Source: Simkaniaceae bacterium (GTDB taxonomy: Bacteria; Chlamydiota; Chlamydiia; Chlamydiales; Simkaniaceae). From it: 64,000 bases of DNA. The stretch lies in NCBI GenBank assembly GCA_026708385.1, contig JAPOVA010000008.1, positions 28,635-92,634 on the forward strand, written 5' to 3'. Under the pieces are notes generated by a model. The model made no database searches and was not told the origin of the DNA. It saw only the letters and a list, made by a program, of their open reading frames with translations. Both the position numbers and the translations under genes were made by a program. Of the stretch, positions 8,569 through 15,939 are shown piece by piece (positions within the stretch are counted from its first letter, which is position 1; each line of letters opens with the position of its first letter).

Positions 8569-9177
8569 TTAAACCGAAGATGCATCCACGGACCCGATCG
8601 TGCCGGTCGGCTCGGCAACGAACCCACCGAGGAGACCCCACCATGCGGAACCGGTCGCCGCAGGTTCCGGCGAAGGAGGCTCGGGTCTCGGTTGCTCGGT
8701 GATCACTTCCTCAGGCTCGAGTTTTGTCTCTTCTCTCGGCCGTTTGACCCCGACACAACGCTCTACACACCTGCACGGTGCCGGAAAGAGCTCCTTAGTC
8801 ACCTCACGTGCCCCTTTAGTAGAACAAAGCACACAGGACAAGGCTCCGCAAGCTATTCCCACACCCGAAACAGCCGGAAGCAAACTCCCCAACACCGCTC
8901 CTGTCGTTCCACCATATATCCCCCCAAACATTCCTACCGTGGTTGTGGCCGACGGCGTCAAGACACAATCGGCAACGAGAACACCCAAGCTGACAGAATC
9001 GACTGTCTTTTCAAACGCCGTGTATCCGTATCTTCTCCGGTCGAGAACTTCTCGGGATGCCCTGTCGGCCTTGCGAGCGACTTTAGCTTCCTTCGCGGGA
9101 AGCGACACGGAAACATCCACATCAGACCCTTTCGGAACCGGCCCCGAGACAAAGGCATCACCAAATTGAGCTACCAT
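8569..9177 (-). CDS. Inc-like protein, SSV-tail family
   Basis: The predicted protein has 202 residues, starting MVAQFGDAFVSGPVPKGSD with cggagtggaatc upstream. Its order is the same as in 7488-8024: a PVPKGSDVDV block, a KVARKAD block near 32-38, Gly/Ala/Val-rich hydrophobic segments between about 65 and 115, a Cys-rich stretch (CRCVERCVG), a Pro/Glu-rich linker with EEVITEQPRPEPPSPEP, a Trp-containing segment and the end SVDASSV. The shared N- and C-terminal blocks flank a more divergent hydrophobic core, a pattern seen in diversifying Inc families. The TTGCTC-N18-TATACT promoter lies at 9211-9240. Confidence 0.75.
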   Translation of the reverse strand: MVAQFGDAFVSGPVPKGSDVDVSVSLPAKEAKVARKADRASREVLDRRRYGYTAFEKTVDSVSLGVLVADCVLTPSATTTVGMFGGIYGGTTGAVLGSLLPAVSGVGIACGALSCVLCSTKGAREVTKELFPAPCRCVERCVGVKRPREETKLEPEEVITEQPRPEPPSPEPAATGSAWWGLLGGFVAEPTGTIGSVDASSV

Positions 9178-9210
9178 GATTCCACTCCGATTTCCCATTC
9201 TTCGGGCAAC

Positions 9211-9240
9211 AGTATACCACGGGGCGGCATGGCGGAGCAA
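9211..9240 (-). promoter_or_regulatory. Promoter of SSV-tail gene (TTGCTC-N18-TATACT)
   Basis: On the minus strand TTGCTC (9235-9240) and TATACT (9211-9216) are 18 bases apart and end 34 bases before the start. The surrounding ccgtggta string recurs in front of 15940-16614. Confidence 0.55.
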
Positions 9241-9364
9241 GCGTAAAGACACGGTCCTCAGAGAAAGATCAAGAGAAACGGTTTGAGACCCCGAGGCTCG
9301 ACAAGAAACTATTCCGGAAACAGCCTCCCGGCATCCTGTCACGATATGAGGAGGAGGGAGAATA

Positions 9365-9433
9365 ATTAAGAATAAGTACGATCCGTTTCCCCGTAGACTT
9401 GAGAGGCTACGATCCGGTCGCCCGGTTTCATAG
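9365..9433 (+). pseudogene. Second 3' relic of the ribbon-helix-helix gene
   Basis: The frame ends YDPFPRRLERLRSGRPVS plus stop, matching the tail DDPFPGRLSELRSGRPVL of the frameshifted gene at 6583-6896. Only about 20 codons remain. It sits directly before the promoter of the Inc-like gene at 9512, just as the first relic sits before the one at 7094. Confidence 0.65.
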
Positions 9434-9446
9434 AAAAACTTTCCGA

Positions 9447-9475
9447 TTGATCCGGAGAGTCGTTTGTTGTAATCT
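9447..9475 (+). promoter_or_regulatory. Promoter of Inc-like gene (TTGATC-N17-TAATCT)
   Basis: TTGATC (9447-9452) and TAATCT (9470-9475), 17 bases apart, end 36 bases before the ATG at 9512, the same distance as for the relative at 7094. Confidence 0.55.
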
Positions 9476-9511
9476 CTCGGCGTCACAAGAAGGAAAAGAG
9501 GGAGGAGCGTT

Positions 9512-9886
9512 ATGGTAAAGGAAGGAATCGCATGGGCGGTCCCCAAGACCATCGTCACACCGATGGAACACACGGATCCTACACTCGTCTTCACGAATCA
9601 ACCTGTCATTGCCCCCGCCGTGGCAATCAATCATGTAGCTCAAAGACGATGGAAAGATTGTAAAAAGGTGGCCGGTATCGCAACGGTTGTGTTTGGCGAG
9701 GCTTTGATAGGTGTCGGTTGTGCGGCGGGGATGGCGGCCCTTACGGAGGAGATAGCCGGAAAAATGGGAGCAACGGTTGCTGTCATGGAAGGGGCGGTCA
9801 GGGGAGCGGGAATTTTGGCGGCCCTTTGTACGTTCGGGGTTATTTGGGTAACGGCCGAATGCTTAACAAATATAGGCTCAACTTGA
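9512..9886 (+). CDS. Inc-like protein related to the VNQP family
   Basis: The predicted protein has 124 residues starting MVKEGIAWAVPK after an agggaggagcgtt ribosome-binding site. Its length equals that of 7094-7468 and the layout is the same: a hydrophilic N-terminus with TNQPVIAPAVAINHVAQ (about 29-45), then two Gly/Ala-rich hydrophobic segments at about 54-78 and 90-116 separated by EEIAGKMGAT. The VAPVVNQP unit has become FTNQPVIAP. It is preceded by a ribbon-helix-helix relic and followed by a truncated DUF1016 frame. A shared duplicated neighbourhood with 7094 is inferred. Confidence 0.7.
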   Translation: MVKEGIAWAVPKTIVTPMEHTDPTLVFTNQPVIAPAVAINHVAQRRWKDCKKVAGIATVVFGEALIGVGCAAGMAALTEEIAGKMGATVAVMEGAVRGAGILAALCTFGVIWVTAECLTNIGST

Positions 9887-9895
9887 TCGGGGAAC

Positions 9896-10261
9896 TTGTC
9901 GCGAAAGGATGAGGGGCGGGAATTTTTCATCGACCTTCCGTTCCACCATCGCAAACCGAGATCTCTTGCGGCCTTCGAGCTAAAGGTGTCGGACTTCAAG
10001 CCGGAGTACGTGGGCAAGATGCGGTTCTACCTCGCCGTCTTGGATGACACGGTACGACTCAAGGACGAGAACCCCTCAGTCGGGATCATTCTTTGCAAGA
10101 GCAAAAACAAGACCGTTGTCGAATATGCACTGAGAGACACGAGTAAACCGATCAACATCGCTTCGTACCGCTTGGGGACCGAGTTGCCGGCACATCCGAA
10201 GGGTGCGTTGCCTTCCCCCGGGCCAATGCGGAAACTCCTTGAAAATATCGAGGACGATTAG
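9896..10261 (+). pseudogene. DUF1016 (PD-(D/E)XK nuclease) protein, C-terminal remnant
   Basis: About 121 codons match the C-terminal nuclease domain of the YhcG/DUF1016 family: FFIDLPFHHR, AFELKVSDFKPEYVGKM, FYLAVLDDTVR, GIILCKSKNKTVVEYAL, then a PSPG segment near the end. The AFELK element of the PD-(D/E)XK fold is intact. Full-length members have about 350 residues with an N-terminal DUF1016_N domain, absent here; the frame opens with TTG at 9896, only ten bases after the preceding stop and without a ribosome-binding site. A decayed N-terminal domain of the same family occurs separately at 11654-11902. Confidence 0.7.
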
Positions 10262-10672
10262 GCGTTTATCGCTCCTTGCGATTTCCATGGTACCCGGAGG
10301 GGGCCCCCCCGAACGCTGATTTCTTTCGTTGGTTTGTCCGATCCCGGTACGTGTCGTTTCGAACTTTGTCTTCCGCAAGGTTGCCGTTGTTTACGAGGGG
10401 TTGATGTGATATGCCCCTCCACCCTAAGTCATTGAACCCTCGAGGGGGGGGGCGTAGGTAGTGGCGATAGGTGGATGGCAGGGGCCCGTGCGGCCTATGG
10501 GCGAGGAAGTGGGTACGGCCACATGGCTCGATAAGGTTCCGAGAGAGCCACCCCTTCGATGCAATCCCCCTTCCGGAAGGAGAGAAGCGGAGGAAATGTA
10601 CTAAAAGAGGAGAAACGTGCGGTCGTAGATTATGCCTTGGGGGTGAGGGCAACTGAGATGACATGGTACATT
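10262..10672. other. No convincing gene
   Basis: Short open frames on both strands lack ribosome-binding sites and recognisable sequence. A run of nine G lies near 10444. Nothing else was seen. Confidence 0.4.
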
Positions 10673-11221
10673 TCACTTGTTCAAACCCTTGAGGTAACAC
10701 GCTAGTGTTGCCACAGCAATTCCCACTATACAGAGACCCCCCAAGCCTCCTACCCCTCCGGCTACCCCGTCTACGACAGCAACCTTGGCTCCCATCCCTT
10801 CAGCTATCTCCGCCGCACCTAATGTCATCCCCACTATGCAACCGCCACCTATCAAGCCGTCGGTAACTAGAGTCCCCATGGCAATGGCCCCACACTTATG
10901 CTCTCCGGACCACTTTTGAACCACATTATCGGCTACAACGGCGGGTGCAATGTGATTCGCCACAGCGGGAGCGACTACAGGCTGATTAACGACGGGGGCG
11001 ACTAAAGGCTGATTAACGACGGGAGCGACTACAGGCTGATTAACGACGGGAGCGACTACAGGCTGATTAACGACGGGGGCGACTACAGGCTGATTAACGA
11101 CGGGGGCGACTACAGGCTGATTAACGACGGGGGCGACTACAGGCTGATTAACGACGGGGGCGACGTTTCCCGGCTGCCGGCCGATTACAACAACTGTGGG
11201 TGACTCTATTGGTCCTACCAT
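10673..11221 (-). CDS. Inc-like VNQP protein with tandem 9-residue repeats
   Basis: The predicted protein has 182 residues. The start MVGPIESPTVVV follows a gtggaggggatc ribosome-binding site. Seven consecutive VAPVVNQP(V/L) units fill about residues 20-80, where the relative at 7094 has one; the two proteins otherwise align from end to end. After the repeats come APAVANHIAPAVVADNVVQKW and two hydrophobic segments (about 105-135 and 145-175, Gly-rich) ending LACYLKGLNK. The repeat array is a likely exposed, Pro/Val-rich extension ahead of the membrane domain. Copy number could change by slippage without altering the frame, since each unit is 27 bases. Confidence 0.75.
   Translation of the reverse strand: MVGPIESPTVVVIGRQPGNVAPVVNQPVVAPVVNQPVVAPVVNQPVVAPVVNQPVVAPVVNQPVVAPVVNQPLVAPVVNQPVVAPAVANHIAPAVVADNVVQKWSGEHKCGAIAMGTLVTDGLIGGGCIVGMTLGAAEIAEGMGAKVAVVDGVAGGVGGLGGLCIVGIAVATLACYLKGLNK
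10973..11168. repeat. Seven tandem 27-bp repeats in a coding region
   Basis: The unit contains ctgattaacgacggg followed by gcgactacag with one or two variable bases; seven copies are spaced exactly 27 bases. On the minus strand each encodes nine residues, VAPVVNQP plus Val or Leu. It is not CRISPR: there are no unique spacers and the frame is continuous. Confidence 0.9.
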
Positions 11222-11255
11222 GATCCCCTCCACTTTCCCGTGTCACCGAAAGAAC

Positions 11256-11284
11256 AGTATGTTCTCTCCCAACATTGCAGTCAA
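11256..11284 (-). promoter_or_regulatory. Promoter of VNQP repeat gene (TTGACT-N17-CATACT)
   Basis: On the minus strand TTGACT (11279-11284) and CATACT (11256-11261) are 17 bases apart. The 40-base region around them is nearly the same as before the gene at 7094. Confidence 0.6.
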
Positions 11285-11484
11285 GGTTCGGGGCTATCCG
11301 GCTCCTGACTATCGGGGGTAAGATCGATCTTTTGACCCCCCAACAGGGATTTGGAAATGAGCTCTTCCACAGCCTCTTCGATGAGGTTATCGTGTGCATA
11401 TTTATTTTTATACCAATCGATGATTCCACAACCGGAGAGGGCACAGAGGGTTTTTACCGAAGGGCAAAAGGCAAGGGTAGCGGA
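11281..11484 (-). other. Unidentified open frame, likely relic
   Basis: A start-less minus-strand frame of 67 codons ends at a TGA inside the promoter of the VNQP gene. It includes CGIIDWYKNKYAHDNLIEE and AVEELISKSLLGGQ, which read like real helical protein sequence. I do not recognise it; a plasmid-type DNA-binding or partition protein would suit its place, since relics of such genes precede the two related Inc-like genes. Confidence 0.35.
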
Positions 11485-11653
11485 CTACCGGTTTGACGAA
11501 TTCGATGGGGAATCGTTCCCGAAATGTGCCCGGAAGGGTAATCTCCGTAAGAGTACCCTAATCGATTGGGTGACCGAACGTGACTCGCAGGAGGGGACTC
11601 CGGATACGACGGAATGGTCCGGGAGCTCTCCTGAGGCGACCGCTTCCGATAGG

Positions 11654-11902
11654 ATGGAGGAGCCTCTCAAACTGAGGAAGGGGTTTTCTTGGCGTAATCC
11701 TTACACAATGAGAGATTTCTATTCTTCCCATAGGGAAGACGAAAAGTTGCGGGCACTGTCTGCAAAAAGTAGCCGGACTCACAACGCGGCTATCCTATCC
11801 AAGTGCAAAACCCCTACTGAGAGAGCTTTACATCAAAACATCTCTTCGGCACGGGTAGACACACAGTGTCTTGGTTCATCACACAGGGGGCGGAAGTGTT
11901 GA
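11654..11902 (+). pseudogene. DUF1016 N-terminal domain remnant
   Basis: The frame contains KGFSWRNPYTMRDFYSS, KLRALSAKSSRTHNAAILS and KTPTERALHQNISS, matching the DUF1016_N pattern (GFSxRNLxxMRxFY, then LSAxLSWSHxxxLL and an FYxxxA-like element). Typical key residues are altered: the usual LSWSH reads KSSRTH. The open frame extends further upstream and downstream but is unrelated to the family there. The matching C-terminal nuclease domain lies 1.4 kb upstream at 9896-10261, in the wrong order to be one split gene, so these may be parts of two former copies. Confidence 0.55.
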
Positions 11903-12029
11903 AGCGACGGCGTTGGCCCGATCGAACTTCAAAGAGCGGTTGCCTACCAACTTGCAACCGGAAGCGATTCCGACAACCAAGGATGAGTACGCATTGGTTT
12001 TCCGGCCCCCTTTATCAAGAATTGCGTTG

Positions 12030-12205
12030 AAACGCTCGTTCTCCGATTTGCGCGTCGTGCCGATGTTGCAGACAAACTGCTTTGCCGATCCGGAGGTCCT
12101 TATCGCCGTTCTATGAGACGCGTTTTCTCCGATTTGAGCGTCTTGCCTTTGCCACCGAACAATTGCTTCGCCGATTTGACGATCTTTATCGCCGTTTCCG
12201 TTTTA
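12030..12205. repeat. Imperfect direct repeat of about 85 bp
   Basis: Two adjacent segments each contain ttctccgatttg, then cgtcttgcc/cgtcgtgcc, then a tgctttgccgat/tgcttcgccgat string and a ttatcgccgtt end. The right copy forms the 3' end of the small minus-strand gene at 12100-12330; the left copy lies beyond its stop. The duplication may have altered that gene's C-terminus. Confidence 0.5.
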
Positions 12206-12330
12206 CTACTTCTGACAAGGGCCTCACCGGAAACATGGCTACCTCCTGCAGTCGTCCCGTAGGAGGAGGAGGATGAATGGGGGAAATTGAGCAATGGGGT
12301 TTTAACGGTTTTATTAACTACTGTAGACAT
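12100..12330 (-). CDS. Small Ser/Lys-rich hypothetical protein
   Basis: The predicted protein has 76 residues, starting MSTVVNKTVKTP with gaggtgtgt immediately upstream. The N-terminus is similar in style to MSTTVDTL of the SSV-tail gene at 7488. It contains a poly-Ser stretch and a basic C-terminal half, with no hydrophobic domain. An unusually AT-rich segment (about 12340-12440) lies upstream, as before the genes at 29639 and 30664, and probably contains the promoter. The C-terminus falls in a direct repeat. It could be an intact small protein or a member that lost its membrane domain. Confidence 0.45.
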   Translation of the reverse strand: MSTVVNKTVKTPLLNFPHSSSSSYGTTAGGSHVSGEALVRSSKTETAIKIVKSAKQLFGGKGKTLKSEKTRLIERR

Positions 12331-12336
12331 ACACAC

Positions 12337-12917
12337 CTCACATTTTTTAGGTTGTTAATATATTGATAATAACAAATAGACTATTTATTTGTAAATACCC
12401 GAATATGTATTATTTAGATAAAAAATTTATTCACTTTCATCATGGAATATCAACCTACCGAGTATGTCACCGGAAAAAGGTAGAATCCGACGCGACCGGG
12501 CACTTACTCAAAAAGCCTTGCAACCTGTCCGTCCGAGGTCGGGTTGGCACCGTACATGTTTGTTGCCCTCTGCAAGGGGTGTGTTTACGGCGACTCCCGT
12601 GAGACGGCGATGGAAAGGGGAATGATTCTGCCAAGGAAGAAGGATGGGGAAAAACGGACGACGGAACCCCTCCACGAAAAAGGTCGAGCCACCGGCCGAT
12701 ACAAAACACATCCCGCTCTCGGATGGTGATCCGGAAGAGGGTGACGGTGACCCGACGGAAATCACACTCGAACCGCCCGCGCCACCACCGTCCGAAGAAA
12801 TGGGGATCGGGCAACTCGAACCAAAGGGAGGGAAAACCGGCCAACAGCCCCGAAGTCATCATTCGTATCGATCACGAGCACAGGGAATGTGAAACCCGAG
12901 TCGATACGAACGAGTCT
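12337..12917. other. AT-rich upstream segment, then no convincing gene
   Basis: 12340-12440 is AT-rich and upstream of the minus-strand gene at 12330. From 12644 to 12892 a plus-strand frame gives an acidic, Pro-rich sequence (SDGDPEEGDGDPTEITLEP), which may be a coding relic, but its start is not supported. Confidence 0.35.
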
Positions 12918-13157
12918 TTAAAACGACAACCCGGGTCTACCAAAGATGCGCGTCACGACAAACGCAATGACCAAGGGAGACATGGCAACTCCCAACTCGA
13001 TTCCGCTAAGCAAACGCGGTCGCCCCAACCAAACGCCGGACAAAATGTGCAATACGGACAGGGCAACCGACGCAATCTTAGTGACCCGACTCAATTCTCC
13101 GAGGTAGCCATGCATCCCGGGCATCGTCAGCCTCGAGCTCAAGAAAGGAACAGACAT
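12918..13157 (-). CDS. Small hydrophobic protein downstream of MSC gene
   Basis: The predicted protein has 79 residues starting MSVPFLSSRLTMPGMHGYLG, with gggagttgttg upstream. Two hydrophobic segments, about 30-46 (SVALSVLHILSGVWLG) and 58-72 (SPLVIAFVVTRIFG), are separated by a basic RPRLL segment. It is clearly homologous to 15645-15890, where the second hydrophobic segment has been lost, and to a relic at 46048-46161. It always lies about 100 bases after an MSC-family gene in the same orientation, so the two are probably a functional or transcriptional unit. Family unknown. Confidence 0.6.
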   Translation of the reverse strand: MSVPFLSSRLTMPGMHGYLGELSRVTKIASVALSVLHILSGVWLGRPRLLSGIELGVAMSPLVIAFVVTRIFGRPGLSF

Positions 13158-13252
13158 CAACAACTCCCGTTTCAGGAAAAGGGGTCATTATCTATGTAGG
13201 ACGTCTTTCATGCAAGAAAAGATTTGTCGCACTTGCCCGATAGTTGACACCT

Positions 13253-14011
13253 CTAGCGGGTGTCTTCGGCTACCTCAATGTAGCCCCTCTCGGACAAGCT
13301 GTCGGGCCAAGGACCTAAGGGCCTCGACATAATTGCGCCCAACGTACCTACAATAAGGACATCTATCCGATCATCTTCACCTTTGCCAATCACTTCATCC
13401 GTAGGATCCTCATCCCGTACGATCCCGTCGGGAACGCATTCACACTCCCGCGACAACCGCACAACAAGACTACTCTCGGAAGCACCGAGACTTGCAACCA
13501 TCGACGGTAACACCTTCTCTTTCTCCTCGGCCTGATTGTTCCCTCCCTCTTCAATGATCGGAACGGCCGGGGGGTGGGAAACGGACGAACGCCCCGTTGC
13601 CGGGGCATCAGCCCCCCTCTCCACATCCGACGTCTTGAGATGTGTCGTCGTCAACCCCTCAGCTACACTCTCCTCCCGCCTCGACCCGGCAAGAAGTCTG
13701 CCGAACTCCTCAACAGGCTCGGATTCGACTTCCCCTCCCTGCGATGGCGACAGCGTGACAATCTTAGCAGATAGCTTCGATGCATCCTGTTGGAGAGACC
13801 TATCGGATTGCTGATAGAGCACCGTCGTGCACCCCTCGGAAGGAACCGCTACGGAAACGATCTGCTCACCGGGCCCCAACGAGTCTTCGACCAAGTCCGA
13901 AATCCTTTCGGAGACCTTTTCTTCCGGAAAGGGACACCTCGTTCCCTCTTCCTCAACACTCCGTGTCGGGGAACCATTCCGTGAACTTTTAAAACAACCA
14001 AAACAAGACAT
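13253..14011 (-). CDS. MSC-family candidate effector, C-terminus frameshifted
   Basis: The predicted protein has 252 residues starting MSCFGCFKSSRNGSPTR after gaggaggaaaa. It aligns with the protein at 14747: cysteine start, EEGTRCPFPEEKVSERISDLV, VAVPSEGCTTVLYQQSDRSLQQD, an EEFGRLL block, a Pro-rich centre and an acidic C-terminal part with EDPTDEVI and DVLIVGTL. After GTLGA the frame differs from the family; another frame continues NYVEALRSLARQLVREGLH to a TGA at 13275-13277, matching the ends of the proteins at 14747 and 45220. So a small indel has replaced the last 20 or so residues. No membrane segment is seen. Function unknown. Confidence 0.65.
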   Translation of the reverse strand: MSCFGCFKSSRNGSPTRSVEEEGTRCPFPEEKVSERISDLVEDSLGPGEQIVSVAVPSEGCTTVLYQQSDRSLQQDASKLSAKIVTLSPSQGGEVESEPVEEFGRLLAGSRREESVAEGLTTTHLKTSDVERGADAPATGRSSVSHPPAVPIIEEGGNNQAEEKEKVLPSMVASLGASESSLVVRLSRECECVPDGIVRDEDPTDEVIGKGEDDRIDVLIVGTLGAIMSRPLGPWPDSLSERGYIEVAEDTR

Positions 14012-14041
14012 TTTTCCTCCTCGAGATTGATCGTCCCGGAG

Positions 14042-14071
14042 AGGGTATCATACGCGGGGTATGCGAGACAA
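14042..14071 (-). promoter_or_regulatory. Promoter of MSC-family gene (TTGTCT-N18-TACCCT)
   Basis: On the minus strand TTGTCT (14066-14071) and TACCCT (14042-14047), 18 bases apart, end 30 bases before the ATG at 14011. The same hexamers, spacing and distance precede 14747. Confidence 0.65.
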
Positions 14072-14225
14072 GTCGGTAGGGAAAAACGGCAGACGCCAAC
14101 CGTGTAACCACCGTTGCTACAACCCCCCGTCGTATGACTCTGAGGCCCCCTCGTCTCGCCTCCTCGGCGTGCGGAAACTCATAAATAAGTGGAAATGATA
14201 CCGGGTGTCCCGTGCCTTCCTCCAC

Positions 14226-14470
14226 CTAAACCGACGACGCATCCACGGACTCGGCCGTTTCACTTGGCTTGGCAAACCACCCACCGGAGAGACTCCACCA
14301 TGTGGGGACGGTCGGCTCGGGCTCGGGCAACGGAGACTCGGACTTCGGTTGCTCGGCGATCACTTCCTCAAGCTCGGGGTTTGTCTCCTCCCCGGCCCTT
14401 CGGCCCCGACAGCGCCCTATACACCCGCAGTTTTCGCAAAGAACTCCTTAGATGTCTCACGCCCCCTCTA
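14226..14470 (-). pseudogene. 3' remnant of an SSV-tail Inc-like gene
   Basis: The minus-strand frame ending at 14226 encodes a tail EEVIAEQPKSESPLPEPEPTV, then WWSLSGGWFAKPSETAES and VDASSV, closely matching 8569-9177. Further upstream the frame is shifted: ETSKEFFAK, equivalent to EVTKELFPA, lies in another frame, with a stop between. The N-terminus and hydrophobic core are absent. Confidence 0.65.
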
Positions 14471-14686
14471 GTAGCACAAATCGATCTCCTCTCAAACTCA
14501 CCAAGCCAATCATCTACGGCCCTCTCTTATGAATCGGGAGAAGAGGAGGGCATATGCTTTGGGAATGCGTGAGCTTGTCACCGAGCCGGAAATGAGGAGG
14601 GGAGACGAGAGCGTTTCAGGGCCGTGCAACGGGGAATGGCGACAACGGTGGCACACGATTGGCGTCTGCCGTTTTTCCTTACCGGC

Positions 14687-14716
14687 TTGTCTCGCATGCT
14701 CTGAGTGTGGTACCCT
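14687..14716 (+). promoter_or_regulatory. Promoter of MSC-family gene (TTGTCT-N18-TACCCT)
   Basis: TTGTCT (14687-14692) and TACCCT (14711-14716), 18 bases apart, end 30 bases before the ATG at 14747. Sequence and geometry equal those of the opposite arm. Confidence 0.65.
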
Positions 14717-14746
14717 TCCCGGAATTACCGATCCCAAGGAGGAAAG

Positions 14747-15541
14747 ATGTCTTGTTTTGGTTGTTTTAGAAGTTCACGGAGTGGTTCCCCGACACGGGTT
14801 GTTGAGGAGGAGGCGACGAGGTGCCCCTTTCCGAAAGAAGAGGTCTCCGAAAGGATTTCGGACTTGGTGAGAGGCTCGCCGGACCCCGGCAAGCCGTTCT
14901 TTTCCGTAGCGGTTCCTCCCGGGGAGCGTACGACGGTGCTCTATCAGCAATCCGATAGGTCTCTCCAACAGGATGAGTCGAGGCTACCTGCTAAGATTGT
15001 CACGTTGTCGCCACCGCAGGGAAAGGGAGCCGAATCCGAGAATGCCGAGGAGTTCGGTAGACTCCTTGCCGAGTTGGGGCAAGAGGAAAATTTAGCTGAG
15101 AAATTGACGACGACACATCTCAAGACACCGGGGGTGGGGATGCAGGCCGATGCTCCGGCTGTGGGTCGTCCGTCAGTCCTCGTTCCGGTCGTGTCGCCCA
15201 CTGTTCCGTGTACTGAGGAAGAGGGGTTCGGTCAGGCTGAGGAGGAGAAGCAGGCATTGTCGGCAATGACTGCAAGGCTTGATGCTCTTAAAGACGGATC
15301 TGTCGTGTTGTTGACAGACGAAGAGGAGGCGTTGATGATGAAGAGGGCAAACCTTGTTGTGCCGTTGACACCGGGGGACGAAAGGGGTCTCGACGAGATC
15401 GTGCCGGGTGAAGATCCTAAGGATGAAGTGATTGACGAAAGTGCGGCTGATGGGGTAGATGCCCTTATCGTGAGTGCGCTGGAAAAGAGTAAAGCCTTTA
15501 GGGATACGGTCCGAAATTTTGCCCGAGAACACCTGAATTGA
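14747..15541 (+). CDS. MSC-family candidate effector, apparently intact
   Basis: The predicted protein has 264 residues starting MSCFGCFRSSRSGSPTR after an aaggaggaaag ribosome-binding site. Blocks in order: the cysteine cluster (residues 3 and 6), RCPFPKEEVSERISDLV near 25-41, SVAVPPGERTTVLYQQSD near 53-70, EEFGRLLAEL near 100, a Pro/Val-rich linker with RPSVLVPVVSPTVP, a charged helical part, and an acidic C-terminal part ending VDALIVSALEKSKAFRDTV and on. There is no signal peptide or membrane segment. It is the best full-length reference for the family here. Secretion and lipidation of the N-terminal cysteines are hypotheses only. Confidence 0.7.
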   Translation: MSCFGCFRSSRSGSPTRVVEEEATRCPFPKEEVSERISDLVRGSPDPGKPFFSVAVPPGERTTVLYQQSDRSLQQDESRLPAKIVTLSPPQGKGAESENAEEFGRLLAELGQEENLAEKLTTTHLKTPGVGMQADAPAVGRPSVLVPVVSPTVPCTEEEGFGQAEEEKQALSAMTARLDALKDGSVVLLTDEEEALMMKRANLVVPLTPGDERGLDEIVPGEDPKDEVIDESAADGVDALIVSALEKSKAFRDTVRNFAREHLN

Positions 15542-15644
15542 GGTAACCGGGAGGGTCGGCTTTGAGTAGGTGCGACAAATCTTTTCTTGAATGAACGGCA
15601 CCCTACATCCATAGCGGCCCTCTTTCTTGAAACGGGAGGTGTTG

Positions 15645-15890
15645 ATGCCTGTTGTTTTCTTGACCTCGAGGTTGACGATGCCTAGGGTGCGTGGCTATCT
15701 CGGGGATCCGGATCGGAGCGCTGAGATTGTGTCGGTTGCTCTGTCCGTATTGCACATTTTGTCCGGCGTTTGGTTGGGGCGACCACGTTTGCTTAGCGGA
15801 GTCGAGTCGGGAGTTGCCGATCTAAAGACTCTCGCACTCGGTCTTTCCCGGGATTCAAGAACGGGAATAACAGGCAGTTCGTATAAGTGA
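15645..15890 (+). CDS. Small hydrophobic protein, shortened copy
   Basis: The predicted protein has 81 residues starting MPVVFLTSRLTMPRVRGYLG after gggaggtgttg. The first 57 residues, including SVALSVLHILSGVWLG, match 12918-13157. Then the sequence jumps: the part of the other copy encoding the second hydrophobic segment is missing, and the frame continues into what is 3' noncoding sequence there. So this copy probably arose by a small internal deletion of the duplicated gene. It follows the MSC gene by about 100 bases. Confidence 0.5.
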   Translation: MPVVFLTSRLTMPRVRGYLGDPDRSAEIVSVALSVLHILSGVWLGRPRLLSGVESGVADLKTLALGLSRDSRTGITGSSYK

Positions 15891-15939
15891 CCCCACCATG
15901 AGAAGTCCCGCTATCCACCCCCCCCGGTTGCCCTTGCTC

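Larger units (their letters stand above)
12918..15890. repeat. Large inverted duplication, arms about 1.3 kb
   Basis: The left arm (about 12918-14190, minus genes) and right arm (about 14580-15890, plus genes) carry the same unit in opposite orientation: upstream region with TTGTCT-N18-TACCCT promoter, MSC-family gene, a roughly 100-base spacer containing gcgacaaatctttt, and a small hydrophobic protein gene. The central 400 bases hold a fragment of an SSV-tail gene. Confidence 0.75.

Noticed and set aside
7837..9246. Plus-strand open frame of 469 codons
   Set aside because: It is antisense to two genes (8305-8556, 8569-9177) with ribosome-binding sites, promoters and paralogues. Its own translation is Arg/His/Ser-rich with no supported start.
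10973..11168. Tandem repeats considered as CRISPR
   Set aside because: The units are contiguous without spacers, keep the reading frame and encode a nine-residue repeat.
12467..12862. Minus-strand frame of 131 codons
   Set aside because: The plus-strand frame opposite it looks slightly more protein-like and neither has a supported start.
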